Shown piece by piece: positions 8,221 through 17,253 of a DNA stretch of 64,000 nt; positions within the stretch are counted from its first letter, which is position 1, and each line of letters begins with the position of its first letter. Origin of the DNA: Flavobacterium sp. (lineage in GTDB: Bacteria; Bacteroidota; Bacteroidia; Flavobacteriales; Flavobacteriaceae); assembly GCA_012837155.1 (NCBI GenBank), contig CP051546.1, positions 833,404-897,403 of the forward strand. Reading direction: 5' to 3'. The notes under the pieces are model-generated. The model did no database searches. It saw only the letters and a program-made list of their open reading frames with translations, and was not told the DNA's origin. A program made the position numbers and the translations under genes.

Positions 8221-8991
8221 TTAATTATTAATGCTATTTTCAAGGCTTTTAAAATCAATTGCTTTACCGTTAATATCAAAAAATTGATACTTAAATTTTA
8301 GTTTTCCGTCAATTTCTTCTATGGAAACTTCCATTTGATAAAACCCATTATTCCATTCCACAATCACATGATACGAATAATCGCCAACTCCAAAACTACT
8401 TGGAAGATTGCTGGTGTAAATCATTTTCTTTGATTTAAGGCTTAAAGTACTTACCTCAATATTTTCATAAGAACCAATTTCATCGTCATTAAAAGACTGC
8501 CCCATGTAGTCATAGTTTTCTGTTGGTTTCTTATTTTTTCGTTTGTCTTTATGCCCATTATAAACATCCTTAATCGAAAAAATTACATCTTTTAATGAAC
8601 TTTTTCCAACGTTCAAAAGAAAAAATCGTATTTGATGACTGTACATTAATCGATGCACTTTTTATTTTTCCCTTCCAAAGTTGCTCCTTCTCCAAGATCT
8701 GCATTCGTGATTTCTATAATTGGTAAATTTTGACCCGCAATCTGAGCAAAAGATTCTGATTTAAACTTTTTTAGTTTATTTTCAGATTCAACAATATATT
8801 TTGTTTTTTCTTGTAATTCATGCTTTAAATATTCAATTTTTTATTGGCTGCTTGCAGTTCACTTTTTGCCTTAGTTGTTTTTTCATTGGCATAAAAACTT
8901 CCTTGATAAACAAAAAAGATTGAAAGTCCTATTAAAACACATCCAATAAATGCCAATAGTAAAGTTATCATAAATGCTCTCTTTTTCATTA
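8221..8991 (-). CDS. Unknown membrane-anchored protein (frameshifted)
   Basis: I do not recognise this gene. Reading from 8991, MKKRAFMITLLLAFIGCVLI begins one N-terminal membrane segment. It is followed by a Lys/Glu-rich stretch likely to be coiled coil (KTTKAKSELQAANKK, then ELQEKTKYIVESENK). A C-terminal domain follows with LGEGATLEGK, DVIFSIKDVYNGHKDKRK and VGDYSYHVIVEWNNGFYQME. Frameshifts near 8840, 8665 and 8610 break it, mostly in A or T runs. Joined together it is about 255 residues. The only long open part is 8221-8658. Confidence is moderate that this is one gene and low for any role. Confidence 0.55.
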
Positions 8992-9129
8992 CAAAAATTT
9001 GGATTGAAAATGACTAAAAATAGCGCTAGGTTTTCTCTATTTTTAGACTTTAAAATTAGAGCTAAATTTACTATTTAAACCCTTATACTTCAATATTATA
9101 TAAACATCTTATCAACTAAAAACACACAA

Positions 9130-9500
9130 TTAGCAAATCCGTATTGGTGTTGTTGCATAAATTGACTTTTTTGAATCATCTATCATCTTAAAATGTTTTG
9201 GTTTAAATATTATTACTGACACAATATCTTGTTCGTGTTCAATTTGTAGAGAATCATAAATTTTTCGATATGAAACAATAAAACTTTTAGCTATAATTTA
9301 TCAAATTTATTTATATTATCTAAAACAGGTTTTAAAAACTTACTTGATGAAACTAAACTCTCAACATTTTTTCTTAATCTTTTTTTAATTCAATATTTCC
9401 TCCAGCCTTGCTCAATTCTTCATTTATTTTTAAAATGTAATTCATATTTGGGAGATAATTAAAAGCAATATCACATTTTTGTCGTTTTTCTAACACGACT
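9130..9500 (-). pseudogene. Frameshifted or decayed small gene, unknown
   Basis: On the minus strand, three consecutive frames give coherent protein: VLEKRQKCDIAFNYLPNMNY up to AGGNIELKK, then RLRKNVESLVSSSKFLKPVL to FDKL, then SFIVSYRKIYDSLQIEHEQD to a stop at 9130. Two single-base corrections join them into about 120 residues. I see no recognisable domain. It follows the Fic gene on the same strand. Its 5' end merges into the 40-bp tandem repeats, which repeat the VLEK-coding bases, so the true start is unclear. Confidence 0.4.
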
Positions 9501-9605
9501 TTCTAACGTGTTAAGTTTTTGCTGTTTTTCTAACACGTTTGCATAACGTGGTAAATTTTTGCTGTTTTTCTAACACGTAATTTTTTTGTGGTAAATTTTC
9601 AATGG
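9485..9605. repeat. Three 40-bp tandem repeats with internal hairpins
   Basis: Units begin at 9485, 9525 and 9565, each opening TTTTTCTAACACG. The first two end TTTTTGCTG. Units 1 and 2 carry inverted TAACACG/CGTG(T/G)TA arms, so each could fold as a hairpin. The array sits right behind the Fic stop codon at 9619. Confidence 0.85.
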
Positions 9606-9618
9606 TTTTTTACCACGT

Positions 9619-10688
9619 TTAACCATTCATTAAAACGTTTATCAATTCTGTATTCATATAATAGTTCGATTTTCCAACTTTTGTTTTTTCTAAAAATCCT
9701 ATTTCTGAAATTTTATCTAAATAAATTGAAGCCGTTTGACGAGTTATATTCAGTTCTTTCTCTAAAAACTCAATTTTAGTATAAGGATTTCTAAACAAAA
9801 TATTTATCAAATCTTGGCTGTAAATTTTAGGTAACTCGGTTCGCATTCTGGTTTTATAGTCTGCCATTAAATCCCGAATTTTAGTAATCAAAACAATAGT
9901 TTGCTCTGCGGTTACTTCAACACCTTTTAGCATATACAAAACCATTGCTTCCCAGTCGTTAGTTTCTCTTACTCCTTGCAAAACTTTGTAGTAATCGGCT
10001 TTGTTTTGGGTAATATAACGGCTTAAATACAAAATAGGAATATCCAACAAACCCGATAAAACCAAATAGAGAATGTTTATAATACGCCCCGTTCGTCCGT
10101 TACCATCATAAAAGGATGGATGCTTTCAAACTGATAATGTATAATTGCCATTTTTATCAGTGGGTCAATATCCGAAAAATCATTGTCGTTTATGAACTTT
10201 TCGAGGTTGTTCATCAAGTCCAAAACTTCATTAGTGCTTTGCGGGGGAGTATAAACCGTTTGCCCTTGTGAGTTTACTAATTTTGTTCCTGCTTGGGTTC
10301 TAAATCCCGCATTGTTTTGCAACAGTTCCTTTTGTATGATTAGGATATGTTTGTTTAAAAGTAATTTCTCATTTCGCACAATCTCAAAACCAAGTTTCAA
10401 ACCGTGTGCATAATTAAGAACTTCTTTACTGGCGTGTTTCTTGGTATCAATCAATACGTTTTCTTTGTATAAATCGTCGTGGGTGGTAATAATGTTTTCA
10501 ATCTCGCTACTGTCTTTCGCCTCCTGAAGCGTGAGCGTATTGATAAGAATACTTTCGTTTGGGATAGTCTTTGCCGTTCCTTTGAGTTCTGCTAAATACC
10601 GATGTGCTTTTGCTAATTGCTTCAAAACAGCAATAGATTCTGTAAAGTCTTTAGGCGGTAAAGGTTGCAAAGTGAAGTTTTCTGTCAT
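9619..10688 (-). CDS. Fic-family AMP-transferase (one frameshift)
   Basis: About 356 residues: an N-terminal Fic_N-type helical region, the Fic domain and a C-terminal winged-helix part (KIEFLEKELNITRQTASIYL). The family motif reads HPF at residue 191, then shifts frame near 10112. Adding one T restores HPFYDGNGRTGRIINI, the full catalytic and nucleotide-binding motif. An upstream SSEIEN at residues 60-65 fits the inhibitory (S/T)xxxE(G/N) motif, so this would be a self-inhibited class II Fic protein that AMPylates unknown targets. As sequenced, the break removes the catalytic loop. Confidence 0.88.
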
Positions 10689-10855
10689 TGTATGTGATTG
10701 ATTCCCAAATTTAGGAAAACTTATTTGAAATTTATAAGTAATTTCAAAAATACAGTTTCTTTAAAAAATAAATATCCGCTCCTCTCTATGTTTAAAATAG
10801 GTTCATTTACATGCACCAACAGGAAACAGGGTTGTTTTTAGGGGAATATACAAAA

Positions 10856-10897
10856 TAAAAAAGTCTTAAATCATTGAAAAACAACGAATTAAGACTT
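10856..10897 (-). terminator. Terminator of tRNA-Leu
   Basis: Arms AAGTCTTAA (10861-10869) and TTAAGACTT (10889-10897) pair, followed on the minus strand by TTTTTATTTT. It begins eight bases past the tRNA 3' end. Confidence 0.8.
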
Positions 10898-10905
10898 AAT
10901 CAATG

Positions 10906-10987
10906 TGCGGGTAATAGGACTCGAACCTACACGCCTTGCGGCACCAGATCCTAAGTCTGGCATGTCTACCAATTTCACCATACCCGC
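10906..10987 (-). tRNA. tRNA-Leu(UAG)
   Basis: The minus strand folds as an 82-nt tRNA with acceptor GCGGGTA/TACCCGC and discriminator A. The anticodon arm is CCAGA-CTTAGGA-TCTGG, giving anticodon UAG for leucine codon CUA. The long variable arm GGTGCCGCAAGGCG is typical of tRNA-Leu, and the T arm holds GGTTCGAGTCC. The 3' CCA is not encoded. Confidence 0.97.
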
Positions 10988-11000
10988 AAAATTGTGAGTG

Positions 11001-11029
11001 CAAATATAAGCATATCTTCTTACTATCAA
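11001..11029 (-). promoter_or_regulatory. Promoter of tRNA-Leu
   Basis: TTG, an 18-base spacer and TATATTTG on the minus strand match the Bacteroidota consensus. The -7 box ends 13 bases before the tRNA 5' end. Confidence 0.75.
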
Positions 11030-11096
11030 AGCAATTTAAATAAAAATATTCACTCTCTTTTTTTGTACTTTTGAATCTATAAAACATAAGCAAATA

Positions 11097-12485
11097 ATGG
11101 AAACTATAAAAGCATACGTCCAACAACACCAAGATCGTTTTATCAACGAATTAATCGAATTATTAAAAATCCCTTCCGTGAGCGCTGATGCCGCTTACCA
11201 TCAAGACATTATTACTACCGCGAACGCCATTAAGTTGAGTTTAGAAAAAGCAGGTTGCGATTTTGTCGAAATTTGTAATACCCCTGGAAATCCTGTTGTA
11301 TATGGAGAAAAAACCATCAACAAAGAATTACCCACCATTTTGGTTTACGGACATTATGACGTGCAACCAGCCGATCCAATTGAATTATGGACTTCCCCCC
11401 CATTTGAACCCGTGATAAAAAAGACCGCTATTCATCCCGAAGGGGCCATTTTTGCTCGTGGTTCTTGCGACGATAAAGGACAAATGTATATGCACGTCAA
11501 AGCATTGGAATACATGATACAATCGAACACCTTGCCTTGCAATGTAAAATTTATGATTGAGGGCGAAGAAGAAATTGGCTCCAAAAATTTAGCTTGGTTT
11601 GTAGAACGCAACCAAGAAAAACTCAAAAATGACGTGATTTTGATTTCTGATACGGGGATGATTTCCAATCAACAACCATCCATTACTACAGGATTGCGTG
11701 GTTTGAGCTATGTTGAAGTGGAAGTTACAGGCCCAAATCGAGATTTACATTCTGGATTATATGGTGGTGCGGTGGCGAATCCTATCAACCTTTTAGCAAA
11801 AATGATTGCCTCGTTGCATGATGAGAATAATCATGTTACCATTCCCGGATTTTATGATACCGTAGAGGAATTATCGCTTGAAGAAAGAGCCGAAATGGCA
11901 AAAGCCCCTTTCGATTTAGAAGCATACAAAAAAGCACTCGATTTGAATGCTGTTTATGGCGAAACAGGTTATACAACCAATGAGCGGAACTCCATTCGCC
12001 CAACACTCGATGTGAACGGAATTTGGGGCGGCTATACTAGCGAAGGTGCCAAAACCGTTATTGCCAGCAAGGCGTATGCCAAAATATCGATGCGTTTGGT
12101 GCCCAATCAGGATTGGGAGCAAATCACTCAACTTTTTACCGACCATTTCATAAACATTGCCCCAGCAGGGGTAACGGTCAAGGTTAAACCGCATCATGGG
12201 GGACAGGGCTATGTAACGCCTATTGATAGTATTGGTTACCGAGCAGCCAACAAAGCCTATACTGAAACCTTTGGAGTTCCTGCCATTCCAGTGCGTTCAG
12301 GAGGAAGTATTCCTATTGTTTCTTTGTTCGAAAAAGAATTAAAATCGAAAACAATCCTAATGGGATTTGGACTCGACAGCGATGCGATTCACTCGCCCAA
12401 CGAGCATTTCGGGATATTTAATTTTCTAAAAGGCATCGAAACCATTCCGTTGTTTTATAAATATTTTGTAGAAATGTCGAAATAG
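11097..12485 (+). CDS. M20-family dipeptidase
   Basis: This intact 462-residue zinc peptidase belongs to the M20 (carnosinase/PepV-like) group. The first metal motif GHYDVQP is at residues 85-91 (His86, Asp88). The bridging Asp is in ARGSCDDKGQ near residue 125, and the catalytic and metal Glu pair is in EGEEEIGS near residue 157. The dimerisation domain follows (GLYGGAVANP), and a late His is in DAIHSPNEHF. It has no signal peptide, so it is likely a cytoplasmic dipeptidase completing peptide breakdown. It stands alone, divergent from the tRNA. Confidence 0.93.
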   Translation: METIKAYVQQHQDRFINELIELLKIPSVSADAAYHQDIITTANAIKLSLEKAGCDFVEICNTPGNPVVYGEKTINKELPTILVYGHYDVQPADPIELWTSPPFEPVIKKTAIHPEGAIFARGSCDDKGQMYMHVKALEYMIQSNTLPCNVKFMIEGEEEIGSKNLAWFVERNQEKLKNDVILISDTGMISNQQPSITTGLRGLSYVEVEVTGPNRDLHSGLYGGAVANPINLLAKMIASLHDENNHVTIPGFYDTVEELSLEERAEMAKAPFDLEAYKKALDLNAVYGETGYTTNERNSIRPTLDVNGIWGGYTSEGAKTVIASKAYAKISMRLVPNQDWEQITQLFTDHFINIAPAGVTVKVKPHHGGQGYVTPIDSIGYRAANKAYTETFGVPAIPVRSGGSIPIVSLFEKELKSKTILMGFGLDSDAIHSPNEHFGIFNFLKGIETIPLFYKYFVEMSK

Positions 12486-12530
12486 ATATTTTGGACACAG
12501 ATGATACTACCCGCAAAAGCGAAAACACGG

Positions 12531-13439
12531 TTAAACGTTTTTTAAATTGATGATTTCTTGTTCCGTAAGGTGTCTCCAATTGCCACGAGGTAAGTTCTTT
12601 TTGGTCAATCCCGCAAAGGAAACTCTATCAATTCTTAAAACGTCATAGCTAAAATGTTCAAAAATGGAACGAACCACTTTAACATTTGAAGATCGTAGTT
12701 TTAAACCAATTTCACTTTTTGCTTCGCCTTCAATATAGCTTACATCTTCCACAAAAAACGCGGTGTCCATCAAGGACAAGTCCTTTGTTTATTTTTTCTA
12801 AATCTTCAAACTTCAAGTTTTTGTCTAAGGAAACTTGGTAAATTTTTGATGATTTCTGGTTTGGCAGCGTGAACTTTCGTATCATGTCGGTATCGTTTGT
12901 AAACAAAAGCAGCCCTGTGGTGTTTTTGTCCATTCTTCCTACGGCTCCAATTTTTGCGGTAGTTGATCCTTTGACTAATTCTAAAACATTACGAAATTCT
13001 TGACCTTCGTCTAGGGCAGTTGTAAAGTTTTTGGGTTTGTTTAGTAAGATGTATACTTTTTTCTCTGGTGTTAAGGTTGCGCCATCAAAATTCACGACAT
13101 CGCCTGGCTTTACCATATATCCCATTTCGACAACAGGAATTCCATTTACTTTTACGGTTCCAGATTGGATATAAATATCAGCATCACGACGGGAACACAC
13201 GCCAGAGTTAGCAATGTATTTATTCAAACGAATTTCGTCTTTTATTTTTGGTCTTTTTGGTGCCTGATTTGGTTTTTTCTCCACTTTATCAGTTGTAGCA
13301 GCTACAACTTTGGTGTTAATTTTTGCTTTTTTAGGTCCTTGTGCCCTTTTTTGCATTGCAGGTTTCGGCTTATTTGAGTTGGGTCTAGAGCTATTTGCTC
13401 TTCCACCACTTTATTAGTATTGCCTTCCTTATTATTCAT
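12531..13439 (-). CDS. rluB: Pseudouridine synthase, RsuA/RluB family (two frameshifts)
   Basis: From the ATG at 13439 it reads MNNKEGNTNK. After a one-base correction follow SGGRANSSRPNSNKPKPAMQ, a basic low-complexity tail, an S4 RNA-binding domain (IRLNKYIANSGVCSRRDADI) and the catalytic core with GRMDKNTTGLLLFTND, whose Asp is the nucleophile. Near 12760 an extra T in a T run shifts the frame; joined, it continues VEDVSYIEGEAKSEIGLKLR to the stop at 12531. The total is about 302 residues. It likely modifies 23S rRNA. RluB versus RluE/F cannot be decided by eye. Confidence 0.88.
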
Positions 13440-13490
13440 AATATTCTATAATTTACTTCATCTGTTTGGTCTTTGATGACCTCGTGCGTG

Positions 13491-13498
13491 CAAAGATA
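13491..13498 (-). promoter_or_regulatory. -7 element TATCTTTG upstream of rluB
   Basis: TATCTTTG on the minus strand lies 51 bases upstream of the rluB ATG. No clear TTG partner is present at the usual spacing. Confidence 0.45.
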
Positions 13499-13612
13499 GG
13501 TTATTATTGGTTAACAGTACTTTGATTTTTAGCCCTGATTGTAGTGAAAATCCTTTTTTGAGGGTTTTCTGAAAAAAAAGATTGTAGCGAAAAGCAGGAA
13601 ACTCCTAAAAAA

Positions 13613-14534
13613 TTATATTGACATCATTAATTTTACACCATGCCAAAACACACTTGGATTGATGAGGATTATACAAAAAACACCTGCAACAATTGTGAAT
13701 TTTAGTACATTATGAAGTAATACATACTGCTCTTTTGTGTTGGATTCCCAAAGGCTTAGTAAGAAAAAAAACTAGAATTATCAGGCAGAAATAAAAATAA
13801 ATATCCATGTAGCCAACGTCGAAAATTTCGATTAAAACATAGACGGGAATTAGAGTTGCAACTGTTAAGAGTGTAATTATTTTCTTTGCAATTTCTTCTC
13901 CATAAATGATAGGTATGGTTTTGTAATTGTTAGACAAGTCGCCTTTGATGTTTTCTAAATCTTTTATTATTTCTCTAATCAAGAGCAATAAAAACAGGAA
14001 GCTGGCATGACCAAAAATGACTTCGTAAAAGTTTTTGTAATAAAAGAGTATGGCAAAAAAAGGTAATACTGCCAAAAAAAGCGGCGGTTAGATTCCCTAT
14101 TATGGGGTGTTTTTTATTTTATGGGAATAATACCAAATTAAGAATATATAGGTCGAGAAAAACATAAAAGCACGCCAAGAAACGAAAATAGCCAAAAAGG
14201 CAACAATAAAATTAAGACCAAAATAGACTTGAAGTTTTGTTTTTTGACTTACTAATCGATCGAGCATTGACTTGTTGGGACGATTGATTAAATCCTTTTT
14301 GCTGTCGTAAAAATTATTGATGATATAACCCGATGCAATGGTCAATGATGACGCAAAAACAATAATAAATAAATCAAAATCAAATAAAATAGATAGAGCT
14401 CTTTTCTCTGGGGCAAGAATAAATATGGCAGAAAGATACTGTGCTAAAACGATTATAAGGATGTTGTAACCTCTAACGACAGAGAATAAACTGATTAATT
14501 TTAATGCTATTATTTTGCTCTTTCGGCTAAGCAT
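13613..14534 (-). CDS. UbiA-family prenyltransferase (frameshifted)
   Basis: About 306 residues with roughly eight membrane segments. The first Asp-rich motif reads NNFYDSKKDLINRP and the second DLENIKGDLSNNYKT, both binding the Mg-prenyl diphosphate in this superfamily. The frame breaks near 14095, near 14065 and again near 13735; the last part reads FLTKLWESNTKEQYVLLHNV and ends GVKLMMSI. It directly follows mevalonate kinase (one-base gap). By that context it probably uses a geranylgeranyl-type substrate; I recall flavobacterial homologues labelled geranylgeranylglycerol-phosphate geranylgeranyltransferase, but the acceptor is not visible in sequence. Confidence 0.8.
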
Positions 14535-14535
14535 T

Positions 14536-15463
14536 TTAAAATTGATAAACTACTTCTAATTTATAGTCTTTCAATGAAATTTTTGCTTTTTCTAAATCTT
14601 GAGTAAAACCAAGAATGTATCCGCCTCCGCCTGAACCACAAAGTTTTAAGTAGTAATCATTAGTATCAATTCCTTTTTGCCAAATTCCGTGAAATTGCTC
14701 TGGAATCATAGGTTTGAAGTGGTTTAAAACTACTTTTGATAGTTTTTTGGTATTGGCAAACAATGATTTCATATCGCCGCCAAGAAAACTTTCGACGCAA
14801 GCATCCGTATGTTTTATAAATTGTGATTTTAACATTTTCGAAAACCTTGATCTTTTAGATTTTCCATAAAAATAGTAATCATTGGCGCAGTTTCGCCTAC
14901 AATTCCTGAGTCTAATAAAAACACAGCTCCTGTGCCCGCTGGACTTTGGGTGGGGATTCCTGTTGCTTCAATATCGTCTTTAGAGTTAATCAAGATGGGG
15001 ATGCTTAAATAGCTGTTTAAAGGATCTAATCCTGAACTTTTTCCATGAAAAAAAGATTCCATTTGTGCGAAAATATTTTTCAGTTTCAATAATTTTTCTC
15101 GGGTTAAATTCTCGAGAACGGTCACTTTATTATTGGCATATTTGTCGTAAATAGCTGCAACCAAGGCACCACTACTCCCCACACCATAGCCTTGCGGAAT
15201 ACTGGAATCAAAGTACATTCCTGTTTCGACATCATTTTTTAAAGTAATCAAATCAAAAGTAACTAACTCTTTTCTAAGGTTTCTAAATAAGAAACAAAAC
15301 GTTTTAGGTTTTCGTTTGATTTGATGGCTTCTGTGGATGGATTTGCCTCTCGTTTTAGTGCGCCATTATAAAAATTGTATGGAATAGACAATCCTTTTGA
15401 GTCGCGAATAATTCCGTATTCTCCAAAGAGTAATATTTTCGAGTAAAATAAAGGACCTTTCAT
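14536..15463 (-). CDS. Mevalonate kinase, GHMP family (two frameshifts)
   Basis: Three frames join into about 309 residues. MKGPLFYSKILLFGEYGIIR gives the N-terminal GHMP strand (K-I-L-LFGEY). PQGYGVGSSGALVAAIYD is the ATP-binding loop. KLCGSGGGGYILGF is the third GHMP motif. Breaks lie near 15260 and 14830. Fragment order and the neighbours on both sides (diphosphomevalonate decarboxylase, UbiA) support mevalonate kinase over other GHMP kinases. It would phosphorylate mevalonate in the cytoplasm with ATP. Its ATG starts two bases after the upstream stop codon, so translation is probably coupled. Confidence 0.85.
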
Positions 15464-15465
15464 AT

Positions 15466-16601
15466 TTAATTATCCATTAATAATTGACTTCCAATTCCTA
15501 TTTCATCACAAATGTACTGACCATTTTGACAATAGCCAACTAATTTGCTCTTAATAAACTGTAAAACCTCGTTGGACACCTTTTTAGGATACAAAATATG
15601 AACATTGGCGCCGGCATCGAGGGTAAAACAAACGGGTATTTAGTTTCGTTTCGAAATTTCCAAATGGCATTTATGATTTCTAAAGTATTGGGTTTCATCA
15701 AAATAAAATACGGCATCGAAGTCATCATCATAGCATGCAATGTCATTGCTTCGCTTTCGACTATTTTAATAAATTCATCCAAGTTTCCGCTTTTGAAAAC
15801 AGCAATTAATTGGTCTAAATTTTCGTGTGCTTGTGTAAACCGCCTTTCGGCAAAAGGGTGGTTTGTCATTAAATTATGACCAACGGAACTCGAAATTTGT
15901 TTCGTGCCTTTGTCAACCAGTAAAATGGTATCTTGAAAATCACTAAAATTCGCATGAATTGTATTTGGAAATTCCACGCCAAATAAATCCGAGCTTCCTG
16001 AAATATTTTTATGTTTTCCCCAAACAACGAGATTGCCTTTTACACTTCGGCAGGCACTTCCGGAACCCAAACGTGCCAAGAAAGAGGCTTTTTGATAAAA
16101 ATAATCTTCGCTCATTTCTGGGTTTAATATTTTTTCTAAACTCATTAAATTCATCGCTAAAGCAGCCATTCCAGAAGCCGATGAGGCAATTCCGGAACTG
16201 TGGGGAAAGGTATTTTTAGTGTCAATGGTAAAATGATAGTCCTTTAGAAACGGCAAATAAAGAAAGACTCTTTCAAAAAATTCTTCAATTTTTGGCTTAA
16301 AATCTTCTTTGGGTTTTCCTTCAAATAGCAAATCGAACGAAAAGCTCGAATCTGTTCCATTAAATTTATCATCTCGAATGTGGTCGGGAGGCGAAGTGTT
16401 TTTTTTGGCAAAAGCCAAAGTTGTTGTGGTTTTGCAATTGTTCAAGGTAAAACTTATCGAAGGATTGGCTGGAATTTGCTTGTCTTTTTTCCCCCAATAT
16501 TTCACTAGGGCAATATTACTTGGCGCACTCCATTGAAAGCGACCTCTTTCGATGGAATGTAAATAGTTGGCAGGAATAAAATCGTTTGCTGAAAACATCA
16601 A
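15466..16601 (-). CDS. mvaD: Diphosphomevalonate decarboxylase (one frameshift)
   Basis: About 378 residues. RFQWSAPSNIALVKYWGKKD carries the conserved substrate-binding SNIALVKYWGK motif. FPHSSGIASSASGMAALAM is the phosphate loop, and SGSACRS is the other family signature. The frame breaks near 15610; the continuing frame reads DAGANVHILYPKKVSNEVLQ and ends QLLMDN at 15466. It makes isopentenyl diphosphate by ATP-dependent decarboxylation, the last step of the mevalonate pathway. It is first in a tight operon with mevalonate kinase and the UbiA-family enzyme. Confidence 0.93.
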
Positions 16602-16615
16602 TTAAAGAATTTTTG

Positions 16616-16623
16616 CAAAGATA
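16616..16623 (-). promoter_or_regulatory. -7 element TATCTTTG of the mvaD operon
   Basis: TATCTTTG followed by C on the minus strand lies 14 bases before the mvaD start, implying a very short leader. The -33 TTG is not obvious. Confidence 0.5.
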
Positions 16624-16653
16624 CTTTTTTTGGTTAATCCTTGATTTGTTTGT

Positions 16654-16686
16654 TTGTCGAATCGGTCAAAGTTTTGACTAATTTTG
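16654..16686 (+). promoter_or_regulatory. Possible promoter of tspO
   Basis: TTG, a 22-base spacer and TAATTTTG fit the Bacteroidota pattern at the long end of its spacing. The ATG at 16700 follows only 13 bases later, so the leader would be minimal. Confidence 0.35.
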
Positions 16687-16699
16687 TAGAAAAACAATT

Positions 16700-17176
16700 A
16701 TGAACAAGATTACTAAGATTTTAGCTGTTGTTGTTACGTGTTTAGTGATTGGGTATTTTTCGGGAATGATTACTCGTTCTGCAATTCTAACTTGGTACCC
16801 AACATTGGTAAAGCCAAGTTTCAATCCTCCTAATTGGATTTTTGCGCCCGTTTGGAGTATGCTTTATATTATGATGGGAATTGCTGCTGGGTTGGTTTGG
16901 GATCGAATCGATTTTAGCAAGGAAATCGTGAAAGAAGCATTGATTTTTTTTGCAATTCAATTGGTTTTAAATGCTTTGTGGTCGTATTTATTTTTTGGTT
17001 TGAAAAACCCAATGTTGGCTGGCATAGAAATTATTTTATTATGGCTAATGATTTTTGAAACGTATACAAAGTTTGTTAAGATTAACAAAGTTGCGGGTTA
17101 TTTATTGATTCCGTATTTGCTTTGGGTAAGTTTTGCAATGGTTTTGAATGGCAGTATTTGGTGGTTGAACCGATGA
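16700..17176 (+). CDS. tspO: TspO/MBR-family membrane protein
   Basis: The 158-residue protein has five hydrophobic segments, as expected for the translocator-protein fold. Family landmarks are WYPTLVKPSFNPPNWIFAPV at residues 33-52 and WSMLYIMMGIAAGLVW, plus the Trp/Asn-rich LVLNALWSYLFFG. TspO binds porphyrins and related ligands in the inner membrane. In bacteria it is linked to stress and tetrapyrrole handling. The gene is intact and divergent from mvaD. A shared bidirectional terminator lies behind it. Confidence 0.93.
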   Translation: MNKITKILAVVVTCLVIGYFSGMITRSAILTWYPTLVKPSFNPPNWIFAPVWSMLYIMMGIAAGLVWDRIDFSKEIVKEALIFFAIQLVLNALWSYLFFGLKNPMLAGIEIILLWLMIFETYTKFVKINKVAGYLLIPYLLWVSFAMVLNGSIWWLNR

Positions 17177-17207
17177 TTTTTTATTTATTTACGTATTGCA
17201 ACTTTCG

Positions 17208-17253
17208 AATTCAAATTAAAAAAGCTCCTTTTGGAGCTTTTTTAATTTGAATT
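17208..17253. terminator. Bidirectional terminator with 21-bp perfect stem
   Basis: Arms 17208-17228 and 17233-17253 are perfectly complementary around TTTT: an AAAAAAGCTCC side and a GGAGCTTTTTT side. It separates convergent tspO and the surface-protein gene and overlaps the latter's stop codon. Confidence 0.9.

Noticed and set aside
9485-9605. CRISPR array
   Set aside because: Only three units of 40 bp in direct contact, without unique spacers and without cas genes nearby.
10896-11132. Minus-strand open frame over the tRNA-Leu region
   Set aside because: It covers the whole tRNA gene, its promoter and the start of the M20 peptidase gene on the other strand, so it is a chance frame.
13710-16601. 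Several separate short genes
   Set aside because: Fragments line up in order with the conserved motifs of single UbiA, mevalonate kinase and diphosphomevalonate decarboxylase genes, with one-base breaks between them.
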